Assembly (NCBI RefSeq): GCF_004208515.1
Contig: NZ_SGIM01000002.1
Span: forward strand, 124,001 to 188,000
Direction: 5' to 3'
Origin: Acinetobacter halotolerans
GTDB lineage: Bacteria > Pseudomonadota > Gammaproteobacteria > Pseudomonadales > Moraxellaceae
DNA length: 64,000 bases
A program made the translations under genes and the position numbers. The notes under the pieces were generated by a model. The model searched no databases, had not been told where the DNA came from, and was given only the letters and a program-made list of their open reading frames with translations. Positions 34,604-43,672 of this stretch are shown in pieces (position 1 is the first letter of the stretch; each line of letters begins with the position of its first letter).

Positions 34604-37600
34604 ATGTTTATCGTGGCCGGTGCATCAGCACATTCTTCTTTTAAGAAAGCTCAACTCTTAAACCGTTTAACGTCAATGAGTTCTGTTCAATCTTTTGACA
34701 GCCAGTGGGTTTATTTGTTTGATCAAGCGCTCAACGAGCAGCAGTATCAATCGGCATTACAACTATTAAACGATGGTCAATCTTTTGAACTTCGCCAAGC
34801 TGCAAGTGATGAAATCCAGATTTTAGTAACACCACGGGTCGGCACAATCTCGCCGTGGTCATCTAAAGCAACCGATATTTTCCAAAACTGTAATACGCCG
34901 ATTCATCGTTTAGAGCGTGGTCTTTTATTTACCTTAAAAGGGGTAAAAGAGATTTCGAACGAAGTGAAATTGGCATTACATGACCGCATGACAGAAAATG
35001 TTTTTGCTCAAATTGAAGATGCGACTGCACTGTTTTCTGAAACTGCACCAAAACCGTTGAACTCGATTGATATTTTGGGTCAAGGCAAAGATGCACTAGT
35101 TAAAGCCAATAATGAATTTGGTTTTGCGCTCTCTGATGAAGAAATTGATTACTTAGTGGCAGCATTTTCTAAGTTGGGCCGTAATCCAAATGACATCGAA
35201 TTGATGATGTTTGCACAGGCAAACTCTGAACATTGTCGTCATAAAATCTTTGGTTCTGAATGGACAATTGATGGTGAGAAACAACCATTATCATTGTTCC
35301 AAATGATTAAGAACACCTATAAAGAATCTCCAAACGATGTGTTATCAGCTTATAAAGATAATGCTTCTGTGATCGTCGGTTATGACACCATGCGTTTTTA
35401 CCCAAAAGCGGATGAAAATGGTCACTTCGTATATAAATATAAGAGCCAAGCAGCTCACATCTTAATGAAGGTTGAAACCCACAACCATCCGACCGCAATT
35501 TCTCCATTCGCTGGCGCTGCAACAGGTTCGGGCGGTGAAATTCGTGACGAAGGTGCGACAGGTCGTGGTGGTAAACCTAAAGCAGGTTTAACAGGCTTTA
35601 CGGTTTCTAACTTAAATATTCCGGGCTTTGAACAGCCTTGGGAAGAGAACTACGGCAAACCTTCACGTATGGCATCGCCATTACAAATTATGATTGAAGG
35701 TCCATTGGGCGGCGCGGCATTTAACAATGAATTCGGTCGTCCTGCGCTGAATGGTTATTTCCGTACTTTCGAACAGAATGTGAATGGTGAAGTCAAAGGC
35801 TTCCACAAACCAATCATGATCGCAGGTGGTTACGGTAATATCCGTCCAGACCATGTGGAAAAAGATGCGATCCAGCCGGGTGATTTACTCATTGTATTGG
35901 GTGGTCCTGCAATGTTAATCGGTCTAGGTGGTGGTGCTGCATCTTCTGTAGACAGCGGTACCATGGGTGAGAGCCTTGATTTCGCTTCAGTACAACGTGA
36001 AAACCCAGAAATGGAACGTCGTTGCCAAGAAGTGATTGACACTTGCTGGCGCTTAGAAGACTTCAACCCAATCGTTTCTGTACATGACGTTGGGGCAGGT
36101 GGTTTATCAAATGCGATGCCTGAACTTGTGAACGATCACGAGTTAGGTGCGGTGCTCAATCTTCGTAAGACTCCATCATTAGAGCCGGGCATGAGCCCAA
36201 TGGAAATCTGGTCAAATGAAGCGCAAGAACGTTATGTACTTGCCATTCGCCCAGAGTCTTTAGCACAATTTGAATCAATCTGTGCACGTGAACGTTGTCC
36301 GTTTGCTGTATTGGGTGAAGCGACAGAAGCACGTCATTTAACAGTTGAAGATCCATTGTTTGAAAACAATGCAGTCGATATCCCGATGCAAGTGATGTTG
36401 GGTGGTACGCCACGTATGCAACGTGCGTATGAAACCATTGAACGTACAGGCACTGACTTTGATGCATCAAAAGTTGATTTGAAGGATGCGATCTTCCGCG
36501 TATTGAAAAATCCAACGGTTGCTTCTAAATCATTCTTGATCACCATTGGCGATCGTTCGATTACAGGTATGGTTGCACGTGACCAAATGGTGGGTCGTTG
36601 GCAAGTTCCTGTTGCAGATGCAGCAGTAACCACAACGAGCTTACAAGGCTTCACGGGTGAAGCAATGGCAATGGGTGAGCGTCCACCAGTTGCATTGTTA
36701 AATCCTGCTGCATCTGCTCGTTTAGCTGTTGCGGAAGCGATTACCAATATTGCATGTGCCAACATCGAACAAATCAGTGATATCAAACTTTCTGCAAACT
36801 GGATGGCTGCGGCTGGTCAAAAAGGTGAAGACCAAGCGTTGTTTGAAGGTGTGAAAGCGATTGGTATGGAAATGTGTCCTGCATTGGGCATCGCCATTCC
36901 AGTTGGTAAAGACTCACTTTCAATGCGTACTACTTGGAATGATGGTGAAGACAAAGCCGTAACTTCTCCAATGACAGGCGTGATCACTGCATTTGCACCA
37001 GTTTTAGATGTACGTAAAACATTAACACCTGAACTTAAGAACTTAGAAGACTCAGTACTTGTACGTATTGATCTATCTAAAGGTCAGTTCCGTTTAGGTG
37101 GTTCGATCCTTGCTCAGGTTTACAAAGCAATCGGTTCTGTTACCCCAGATGTCGATAGTTTTGATGACTTCAAAGCATTCTTTGCATTGATTCAAGATTG
37201 GAACAATCGTGGTTTGATCAAGGCTTACCATGACATCGGTGATGGTGGTTTATTAGCGACTGTTGCTGAAATGATGTTTGCTTCACGCTTAGGTGTTGCT
37301 CTAGAAAATCAATCAACTGAAAGCTTATTTGCTGAAGAAATTGGTGCAGTACTTCAAATTACTGCTGCTGATTGGGCGCAATTAGAATCAGAAGTTGCAG
37401 CGTCAAGTTTGAAAGATGCCATCGCTGTAGTTGGTCGCGTGAACACAACTGATCAATTGGTTGTAAATGGTTTAACTTTAGAACGTGCTGAATTACAACA
37501 AGCATGGGCTGAAGTATCACATCAGATCCAGCGTTTACGTGATAACGTTGAAACTGCTGATCAAGAGTTTGCCTTAATTGCAGATCCAAACCACAAAGGT

Positions 37601-38434
37601 TTAATTGCACAAGCAACCTATGACTTAAACGAGCCTGTAGAAGCGCCGTTTATCAATACACGTCGTCCAAGTATGGCAATCTTGCGTGAGCAAGGTGTCA
37701 ACGGTCATGTTGAAATGGCGGCTGCTTTTGATAAAGTCGGTTTCAATACCATCGACGTGCATATGAGTGACTTACTTGCTGGTCGTGTGAGCTTAAGTGA
37801 TTTTGAAGGCTTAGTGGCATGTGGCGGTTTCTCATACGGTGACGTGATGGGTGCTGGTGGTGGTTGGGCTAAATCAGTATTGTTCAACGCGAAACTACGT
37901 GATCAGTTTGAACAATTCTTCCATCGTGAAGATACCTTCAGCTTAGGTGTGTGTAACGGCTGTCAAATGATCTCTCAACTTGCGCCATTGATTCCGGGTG
38001 CAGAGCATTGGGGACGTTTCCATCGCAACATGTCAGAGGTATTTGAAGCGCGTGCAGTCAATGTTCGTGTAGAGAAATCGGTATCTATCTTGCTTGAAGA
38101 TATGCAAGGTTCAATTTTACCGATTGCGGTTGCGCATGGTGAAGGTCGTTTAGTTGCAACTGAACAACAACTTGCAGCTTTAAATGCTGAGAACCAAGTG
38201 GTGTTACGTTATGTGGATAGCTTGGGTAATCCAACTCAGCACTATCCATTGAACCCGAATGGTTCACCTGAAGCGATTACAGGCTTAACCTCTAAAGATG
38301 GTCGTGCAACAGTGATGATGCCGCACCCTGAGCGTAACTTCCGTGCTTTACAGCATTCTTGGAAGCCTGAAGATTGGGCTGAAGATGGTGCTTGGTTGCG
38401 TATGTTCCGCAATGCACGTAAATTTATTGGTTAA
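34604..38434 (+). CDS. purL: Phosphoribosylformylglycinamidine synthase (single-chain)
   Basis: PurL converts FGAR to FGAM with ATP and glutamine, the fourth step of purine synthesis. The 1276-residue chain is the large form (E. coli 1295). The N-terminal PurS-like domain is followed by two AIR-synthetase-like halves: [15 protein letters not shown] and [28 protein letters not shown] are diagnostic. The C-terminal glutamine amidotransferase has the nucleophile Cys in [11 protein letters not shown] and the His/Glu pair in PHPERNFR. No truncation is visible. It has its own terminator. purM and purN lie 20 kb away, so purine genes are scattered. Confidence 0.98.
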   Translation: MFIVAGASAHSSFKKAQLLNRLTSMSSVQSFDSQWVYLFDQALNEQQYQSALQLLNDGQSFELRQAASDEIQILVTPRVGTISPWSSKATDIFQNCNTPIHRLERGLLFTLKGVKEISNEVKLALHDRMTENVFAQIEDATALFSETAPKPLNSIDILGQGKDALVKANNEFGFALSDEEIDYLVAAFSKLGRNPNDIELMMFAQANSEHCRHKIFGSEWTIDGEKQPLSLFQMIKNTYKESPNDVLSAYKDNASVIVGYDTMRFYPKADENGHFVYKYKSQAAHILMKVETHNHPTAISPFAGAATGSGGEIRDEGATGRGGKPKAGLTGFTVSNLNIPGFEQPWEENYGKPSRMASPLQIMIEGPLGGAAFNNEFGRPALNGYFRTFEQNVNGEVKGFHKPIMIAGGYGNIRPDHVEKDAIQPGDLLIVLGGPAMLIGLGGGAASSVDSGTMGESLDFASVQRENPEMERRCQEVIDTCWRLEDFNPIVSVHDVGAGGLSNAMPELVNDHELGAVLNLRKTPSLEPGMSPMEIWSNEAQERYVLAIRPESLAQFESICARERCPFAVLGEATEARHLTVEDPLFENNAVDIPMQVMLGGTPRMQRAYETIERTGTDFDASKVDLKDAIFRVLKNPTVASKSFLITIGDRSITGMVARDQMVGRWQVPVADAAVTTTSLQGFTGEAMAMGERPPVALLNPAASARLAVAEAITNIACANIEQISDIKLSANWMAAAGQKGEDQALFEGVKAIGMEMCPALGIAIPVGKDSLSMRTTWNDGEDKAVTSPMTGVITAFAPVLDVRKTLTPELKNLEDSVLVRIDLSKGQFRLGGSILAQVYKAIGSVTPDVDSFDDFKAFFALIQDWNNRGLIKAYHDIGDGGLLATVAEMMFASRLGVALENQSTESLFAEEIGAVLQITAADWAQLESEVAASSLKDAIAVVGRVNTTDQLVVNGLTLERAELQQAWAEVSHQIQRLRDNVETADQEFALIADPNHKGLIAQATYDLNEPVEAPFINTRRPSMAILREQGVNGHVEMAAAFDKVGFNTIDVHMSDLLAGRVSLSDFEGLVACGGFSYGDVMGAGGGWAKSVLFNAKLRDQFEQFFHREDTFSLGVCNGCQMISQLAPLIPGAEHWGRFHRNMSEVFEARAVNVRVEKSVSILLEDMQGSILPIAVAHGEGRLVATEQQLAALNAENQVVLRYVDSLGNPTQHYPLNPNGSPEAITGLTSKDGRATVMMPHPERNFRALQHSWKPEDWAEDGAWLRMFRNARKFIG

Positions 38435-38451
38435 TGTGACTTAACCATATG

Positions 38452-38480
38452 AGCCACCGAAAGGTGGCTTTTTTATTTTT
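38452..38480 (+). terminator. Intrinsic terminator of purL
   Basis: AGCCACC, GAAA loop and GGTGGCT stem, followed by a T run; it starts 17 bases after the purL stop. Confidence 0.92.
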
Positions 38481-38501
38481 AATACTGATGTGGTACTTAA
38501 A

Positions 38502-38894
38502 ATGAATACTTCGCACAGTGTAGTTATAAAAAATGATGTTGATCAAGAGGATATGAAGCTTTTAACGTCCTTTATATTCGATACTCCTGAAAGTGATATT
38601 CTGATTTTTAATATTTACGATGATGTAAATTTAGATGAGAACTTGTTATTTTGCATGGTTTCTTTATTGAAAGGCGATGTATTTTGTGAATTGTTTTTTA
38701 CAAATACACCAAATACAAGTCCTGATATTTTTTTGAGTAAATTAAAGAAATGGACACTTGATAATGAAATCATATTTTATGTGAGTGATTTTAATTCTGA
38801 GTGCGATGATGGTTGTTTTCATAGGATAGAAAATGGAAATGTGACTAGAGAGTATCTCAGTATGGATGGTGATGATAATTATTTTTTTAATTAA
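38502..38894 (+). CDS. Hypothetical AT-rich acidic protein, immunity-like size
   Basis: The 130-residue protein has no signal peptide. It is very acidic (SDILIFNIYDDVNLDEN, DFNSECDDGCFHR, DGDDNYFFN at the end) and has visibly lower GC than its neighbours. The alternating hydrophobic and acidic pattern resembles small immunity proteins of contact-dependent or T6SS toxins, but no family can be named and no toxin gene is nearby. The ATG at 38502 (MNTSHSVV) is preferred; a codon four residues upstream is possible. The next gene, also AT-rich, follows after 42 bases. A purL terminator precedes it, so it probably has its own promoter. Confidence 0.65.
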   Translation: MNTSHSVVIKNDVDQEDMKLLTSFIFDTPESDILIFNIYDDVNLDENLLFCMVSLLKGDVFCELFFTNTPNTSPDIFLSKLKKWTLDNEIIFYVSDFNSECDDGCFHRIENGNVTREYLSMDGDDNYFFN

Positions 38895-38936
38895 TTAACT
38901 GAACGTGTGTAAATATTATTTTCGAGTAAGTATTAG

Positions 38937-39350
38937 ATGATAGTAGATATTTTATGTATAAAAAAATTATTGATGACTAACAATTTTAGTGAAATATTTT
39001 TGGATCAGACTAAAGAAAATATCTTAAAAATATTTGGTAATCCTATAGATTCATCACCACAAAGAAAGAATAACAAAGAAATATTGTCTTATGGCGTGTT
39101 ACAGATTTATCTGTTCAATAGTTTAGTAAAAGGTTTCACATTTGATTATCAAAAGGAAAAATATTTCGATGTTGATTTTACTTTATTAAAAATTCATCAA
39201 GATGAAATTGTTAAATTTTTAATGACTACTGGTATTGAATATGTAGAAGATATACAACTTTCTTTTCAAGTTGGTAGTATATTAAAAGTGAATAAAGTTT
39301 ACCTAGGTTTTTCTGATGGGTTTTTAACCATATTTGGTATGTGTGAATAG
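38937..39350 (+). CDS. Hypothetical AT-rich protein, 137 residues
   Basis: This protein is soluble, without signal peptide, and rich in Ile, Lys, Phe and Asn. The segment KENILKIFGNPIDSSPQRK...ILSYGVLQIYLF resembles the (F)GxP-containing opening of SMI1/KNR4- or Imm-type small proteins, which carry this kind of ILxxFGxP...Y pattern; this is only a weak likeness. The base composition is lower in GC than the core genes around it, like its upstream neighbour, so the two may have arrived together. GAGTAAG precedes the ATG at 38937; a second ATG at 38973 lacks a ribosome binding site. The function is unknown. Confidence 0.65.
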   Translation: MIVDILCIKKLLMTNNFSEIFLDQTKENILKIFGNPIDSSPQRKNNKEILSYGVLQIYLFNSLVKGFTFDYQKEKYFDVDFTLLKIHQDEIVKFLMTTGIEYVEDIQLSFQVGSILKVNKVYLGFSDGFLTIFGMCE

Positions 39351-39451
39351 TCTTTTTGGATAAACTTGGAACGTAACAATCTTGTATTTATTTAAAAAAA
39401 CTGGTTCAATTTTTGCTTTCTCAATAATGATCATAAAAATCGGAGAACAAC

Positions 39452-39577
39452 ATGATGAAAAACGAAAATTACATGAGGACGATCCATAGCAAAGGAAAAG
39501 GCTGGTTTTGGTTTGGTTTAACAGTGGTTCTCCAAATCTTATTCATAAGTTTGAGTTATGTCCTAATCAAGATTTAA
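39452..39577 (+). CDS. Small membrane protein, 41 residues
   Basis: A short frame with a good ribosome binding site (CGGAG, 7 bases upstream) codes for a basic N-terminus (MMKNENYMRTIHSKGKG) and one membrane helix of about 20 residues (WFWFGLTVVLQILFISLSYV), ending LIKI. The positive-inside pattern and the site make it a likely real small protein, too short for usual gene calls. I know no family. It lies alone between the AT-rich pair and the NIF3-like gene. Confidence 0.55.
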   Translation: MMKNENYMRTIHSKGKGWFWFGLTVVLQILFISLSYVLIKI

Positions 39578-39644
39578 CTTTGATTCTTAACCTTTTTTAA
39601 AGCTATGATTTGAGTACAGCTTAACTTACTCAGCCATTCAACTT

Positions 39645-39959
39645 ATGCTAAAACTTATTTATTACGTACCTGAATCACATCTTGAATCAACTAAACTTGC
39701 TGTTTTTGAAGCGGGTGCAGGTGGGATAGGGAATTATGAACACTGCGCGTGGCAAGTGAAAGGCATCGGGCAGTTTAAGCCCGTTAAAGGTGCAAATCCA
39801 TTTTTAGGGCAGTTAGATGAATTAGAACAACTCGAAGAATGGCGTGTTGAAACGATTGTCCCAGAAGAAAAAGCCAGTGCTGTCGCCAAAGCATTAAAGG
39901 CAAGCCATCCTTATGAAGAGCCTGCCTTTGAGTTTATCCAAATATTAGATATTGAATAA
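39645..39959 (+). CDS. NIF3/YqfO-like CutA-type domain protein
   Basis: The 104-residue protein begins LKLIYYVPESHLESTKLAVFEAGAGGIGNYEHCAW, and ends ASHPYEEPAFEFIQI. These are the hallmarks of the PII/CutA-like domain found inserted in YqfO-type NIF3 proteins (GAGxxGxYxxCxW and HPYEEPA). Here it stands alone without the NIF3 metal-binding halves. Such single-domain proteins are widespread, but their function is unknown. It is probably cytoplasmic and monocistronic. Confidence 0.88.
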   Translation: MLKLIYYVPESHLESTKLAVFEAGAGGIGNYEHCAWQVKGIGQFKPVKGANPFLGQLDELEQLEEWRVETIVPEEKASAVAKALKASHPYEEPAFEFIQILDIE

Positions 39960-39960
39960 T

Positions 39961-40045
39961 TAGGGTCTGCTGACATTTCAGCCATGCATTGCGTTATCGG
40001 CTAAAACGACATAAACAAGGCATGAAACGCAGGCAATGGTGGCCC
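39961..40045. repeat. MITE-like imperfect inverted repeat
   Basis: The left end AGGGTCTGCTGACATTTC and the right end, read in reverse as AGGGCCACCATTGCCTGC, share an AGGG terminus. Inside, CATTGCGTT pairs with AACGCAGGCAATG with a 3-base bulge. The 85-base block carries no gene and looks like a decayed miniature element or a repeat fragment. That it is a mobile element is an inference. Confidence 0.4.
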
Positions 40046-40056
40046 TCTTGTCAAAT

Positions 40057-40821
40057 TTATACTTTTTGAATAAATAGGTCACGATCGAAACGATATTGCG
40101 GGAAGAACACACCATCTTCTGCTCGTTCACCTGCGCTAATCACCATCACCGGATATTGTTGATCATTAAGCTTTAAGATTTTACGAACCAAAGGTTCATC
40201 GAATCCTTCCATCATACAACTATCAAAACCGTAGGCACGTAATGCCAATACAAAATTTTCACATGCTAAAGCGGTCGTTTTAGTCGCCCATAGTTTTGCA
40301 TCGGCAGGGTTAAATGCAGTCACAGGCAGTTGTTTATCTAGTGTGCGGGCAACCTTAAATGCAACTTTCTTAAAATTACCCAATGCATTGAAGTAACCTG
40401 TTTTATAGTTATATGGAATAAAACGATAATACTTTTGTACAGCAGGTGGTGCTTCAGGGAAAGGGAACTCAGTGATATTCAGTTTTGCCATTTCATCAAC
40501 GCGATCTGTACGAGCAACACATACGATCAATTCAGGTGCTGTTTTGGCCGCAAGTTGGTTTAAACATGCTTTGACCAGTTGTTTTTTCTTGGCTGGATTT
40601 TGCACAACGTAAAACGTCCAAGGTTGTAAATTCGATGAGTTGGGTGCAAGCAATGCCAAATCCAAACATTCATCTAAAATTTCGCTTGGAATCGGTTTAT
40701 CAGTAAATTTACGTACTGAACGGCGGCTTTCAACGACTTTGCGGAAGTTGGCAACATCAATGTCTTGTGGCGCAGGTTCGTAATAGCGTTTTTTTTCGGA
40801 AGATGTTTTTTGGGTTGTCAT
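40057..40821 (-). CDS. Nitroreductase family oxidoreductase
   Basis: The 254-residue protein has the FMN-binding pattern of the family: ESRRSVRKFTDKPIP near residues 31-45, LLAPNSSNLQPWTFYVV near 57-73, and a C-terminal CMMEGFDEPLVRKIL segment. Members reduce nitro groups, quinones or flavins with NAD(P)H. It is longer at the N-terminus than simple nitroreductases, with about 25 polar residues. The substrate is not predictable. The next gene on the same strand is upstream at 41 kb, separated by the fru operon terminator, so it is probably transcribed alone. Confidence 0.88.
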   Translation of the reverse strand: MTTQKTSSEKKRYYEPAPQDIDVANFRKVVESRRSVRKFTDKPIPSEILDECLDLALLAPNSSNLQPWTFYVVQNPAKKKQLVKACLNQLAAKTAPELIVCVARTDRVDEMAKLNITEFPFPEAPPAVQKYYRFIPYNYKTGYFNALGNFKKVAFKVARTLDKQLPVTAFNPADAKLWATKTTALACENFVLALRAYGFDSCMMEGFDEPLVRKILKLNDQQYPVMVISAGERAEDGVFFPQYRFDRDLFIQKV

Positions 40822-40950
40822 GAGTTCGATATTTTCCTAAATATTTATTCTTCTATTGGGACATTCCGACAAAAACCAACTGATGAAGTGAACAAGTTAC
40901 TTTTTTATAAAAATATAGAATCAGTAAATTTTTAGAATCAAAGCATATCT

Positions 40951-40992
40951 AAATAAAAAAGCAAGTTACTCAAGGGGAATAACTTGCTTTTA
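40951..40992 (-). terminator. Intrinsic terminator of the fru operon
   Basis: On the minus strand GCAAGTTA / TAACTTGC with an 11-base loop is extended by A:T pairs and followed by TTTTTTATTT. It lies 22 bases after the fruA stop. Confidence 0.88.
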
Positions 40993-41013
40993 AAATCAAA
41001 AATGATGTGAAGA

Positions 41014-42735
41014 TTAAGCCGTTACAGTTTCTAGTTTTGGTTCTGGACGTTTGAGTAATGCATAACTGATTCCTGTAATACAGCTACCCGCTGTAATTGC
41101 AGCGAGGTACAGCCACGCATGATTAATCGCATTTGGAATCAGTAAAACAAATACGCCGCCATGTGGTGTAACCAGTTCACAGTGGAATAAGGCGACCAAT
41201 GCACCCGTAACAGCACCACCTAAAATACAAGCTGGAATCACACGCATTGGATCTTTAGCTGCAAAGGGAATTGCACCTTCCGAAATAAAACATAGACCTA
41301 GTACAAAGGCAGCTTTGCCAGCATCACGTTCACTTTGATTGAATTTATTTTTTGCTAACAAAGTTGCAATCGCCATACCAATGGCGGGAACCATACCGCC
41401 AGCCATGGTCGCCGCCATTGGCATATAGGTATTTGTCGTGAGTAACCCTACTGTGAAGGCATAAGCCGCTTTATTAATTGGACCGCCCAAATCAATACAC
41501 ATCATTGATGCGAGGACGATGCCCATCAAAACAGCATTGGTTGTGCCCATATTGTTGAGGAAATCTTTCATCATTTCAAAGATATGTGCGACTGGCTGTC
41601 CAACCACATAGTACATAATCAGACCTACTGATAGTGTGCCTAAAAGTGGAATGATCAGAATAGGTTTCAATGACTCTAAACTGGTTGGCAATTTGATTTT
41701 CTTGGCGAGAAAAAGGGCAATGTAACCTGCTAGGAACCCTGAAACGATACCACCAAGAAAACCAGCGTCAAGTTGTGTGGCAATTAATCCACCAATCAAG
41801 CCTGGCGCCAAACCAGGACGGTCAGCAATTGAATAGGCAATATAACCCGACAGCATTGGCACCATTAAGGTGAATGCTGCTGCACCGATTTGCTTTAATA
41901 TATAAGCTAAGCTTCCTGTTTCTTCCGCTGCATTAAGACCAAAACAAAGTGATAGCGCAATTAAAAGACCACCTGCCACGACCATAGGCAGCATGAAAGA
42001 CACACCAGTCAGTAGGTGCTTATAAACGCCAGTTTTTTCTTGGCTTTTATTTTCTGCTGCTTGTTTACTTTGTTTTGATGATTCGAGAACGGCCGCTTCA
42101 CTGATTGCTTCGGCGAACGCTTTATCTGTTTGTTTAAGTGCAAAACCTGTACTGCAACGATAAACACGTTTACCCACAAAACGATCGATATTTACTTCAA
42201 TATCAGTGGCTAGAATAACAATGTCAGCTGCGGCAATCGCTTCATCAGTGAGGATGTTTTTTGCACCTACAGAGCCTTGTGTCTCAACATCAATCTGATA
42301 GCCAAGTTTGTTTGCGCCTTGTTGTAATGCTTCGGCAGCCATAAACGTATGAGCAACACCTGTTGGGCAAGCTGTAATCGCAACAAAACGTTGAGCTAGT
42401 TGTGTGCTGTTCAGTTGAGTTTCAGCTTTTAGTTGATCAATTGGCTGTGTATGCGCTAAAGCGTATTGAAAGGCCTGCTGGATATCTTGGTTCGCTTGTT
42501 CCAGTGAAATAGTGACGACTGGATAGGCTTTAAATGGGTCAAGTTGAGTCGGTGTCTGACCAATAAAAATAACTTTACTAAATGCAATGTCAGGAATTTG
42601 ATCTTTTACTGAAATGGTATGACTTTCAAAACCTTGTTGTTTCGCAAGTTGCGCCAATTTTTTTGTCAGAATCAATGCATCAACAGGATTTTGAGGATGA
42701 TTGATGACCAATAAGAGAGAGTTAAGGGTTTGCAT
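41014..42735 (-). CDS. fruA: PTS fructose transporter subunit IIBC
   Basis: FruA brings in fructose as fructose-1-phosphate. The 573-residue protein has an N-terminal degenerate EIIB-like part (about 1-100), an EIIB domain with the phosphorylated Cys123 in ITACPTGVAHTFMAAEAL, a linker rich in Ser and Lys, and a C-terminal EIIC domain of about 9-10 membrane helices from about residue 225, including CIDLGGPINKAAYAF. The ATG at 42735 (MQTLNSLLLV) is preferred to the GTG at 42744; both overlap the fruK end. It is the third gene of fruB-fruK-fruA. Confidence 0.95.
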   Translation of the reverse strand: MQTLNSLLLVINHPQNPVDALILTKKLAQLAKQQGFESHTISVKDQIPDIAFSKVIFIGQTPTQLDPFKAYPVVTISLEQANQDIQQAFQYALAHTQPIDQLKAETQLNSTQLAQRFVAITACPTGVAHTFMAAEALQQGANKLGYQIDVETQGSVGAKNILTDEAIAAADIVILATDIEVNIDRFVGKRVYRCSTGFALKQTDKAFAEAISEAAVLESSKQSKQAAENKSQEKTGVYKHLLTGVSFMLPMVVAGGLLIALSLCFGLNAAEETGSLAYILKQIGAAAFTLMVPMLSGYIAYSIADRPGLAPGLIGGLIATQLDAGFLGGIVSGFLAGYIALFLAKKIKLPTSLESLKPILIIPLLGTLSVGLIMYYVVGQPVAHIFEMMKDFLNNMGTTNAVLMGIVLASMMCIDLGGPINKAAYAFTVGLLTTNTYMPMAATMAGGMVPAIGMAIATLLAKNKFNQSERDAGKAAFVLGLCFISEGAIPFAAKDPMRVIPACILGGAVTGALVALFHCELVTPHGGVFVLLIPNAINHAWLYLAAITAGSCITGISYALLKRPEPKLETVTA

Positions 42736-43672
42736 CAGATTCACTCAAGGTTTTGATCGTTGTGTGTTGTTTTAAATCAGCTAAAAGTTCAGGGGGTGGA
42801 ACACGAAAGCCCACCTGAGTTACGGCATGACTGGCAATTGCCGTTGCTGTTGCTAGGATATCGTCTGTCGATAACTGGCATGCTAGCCCATGAATCATGC
42901 CCGCCAAAAGAGAATCTCCAGCACCTACAGTACTTTTCACATGTACTTGAGGTGGTTGTGCAGCATAAGCTTTGTTTTGATGAAGCCAATGTACGCCATG
43001 TTCACCCATTGAAATGACGATATGTTCAATTTGAGAATTGAGTGATTTGAATAATTGTCGTTGATCTTCAAGACTTTCAACAGACACCCCAAAACTTTCT
43101 TGTAATTCATCGGTGTTGGGTTTGATCATCCACGGATTCATGGCGATCGCAGCCGTTAAAGCCTTGCCACTCGTGTCTACAGCGACAGGTTTGTTTTGTA
43201 TGTGTAGGATTTGCATGAGCTGTTTTAAATCATCCACGCCAAAGCCCAACGGTAGGCTACCCGCAATCACCACATAATCTACTGAGTCGCTACATTGTTG
43301 AATACGTTTGAACAATGCTTGTTTATCTGCGGTAGACACTTGAAAGCCTTGACCATTAATATCAGTCATTCGTCCAGACTGTTCAGCAATTTTGATATTT
43401 TGGCGGGTTTCACCTTCAATATAAATAAATTGGTCGTCAAACTGCATCGCTTGAAAATGCTGCTTAAACAGCATTTGATTTTTAGTGCCTAAAAAACCAG
43501 ACACAATCAATTCATGTCCTAAATCATGTAGCACTTGGGCAACATTAAGTCCTTTACCTGCGGCATGATATTGAATGTTCTGTTGACGATTGACTTCGCC
43601 GATACGTAATTGGTCAAGCTCGATGGTGGCATCAATGGCAGGGTTGAGGGTAATGGTTAAAATTTTAGCCAT
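42722..43672 (-). CDS. fruK: 1-phosphofructokinase
   Basis: FruK phosphorylates fructose-1-phosphate to fructose-1,6-bisphosphate. The 316-residue PfkB-family enzyme starts MAKILTITLNPAID and has GKGLNVAQVLHDLG near residue 37 and the ATP-site signature VKSTVGAGDSLLAGMIHG with the catalytic Asp near residue 250. The start at 43672 overlaps the fruB stop by 8 bases and matches the family; upstream in-frame codons are inside fruB. Its product can be used by glycolysis or returned to fructose-6-phosphate by the fbp product found 19 kb away. Confidence 0.96.
   Translation of the reverse strand: MAKILTITLNPAIDATIELDQLRIGEVNRQQNIQYHAAGKGLNVAQVLHDLGHELIVSGFLGTKNQMLFKQHFQAMQFDDQFIYIEGETRQNIKIAEQSGRMTDINGQGFQVSTADKQALFKRIQQCSDSVDYVVIAGSLPLGFGVDDLKQLMQILHIQNKPVAVDTSGKALTAAIAMNPWMIKPNTDELQESFGVSVESLEDQRQLFKSLNSQIEHIVISMGEHGVHWLHQNKAYAAQPPQVHVKSTVGAGDSLLAGMIHGLACQLSTDDILATATAIASHAVTQVGFRVPPPELLADLKQHTTIKTLSESDANP

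Noticed and set aside
35830..36786. Antisense open frames inside purL.
   Set aside because: purL is complete and well supported. The antisense frames reflect its codon bias.
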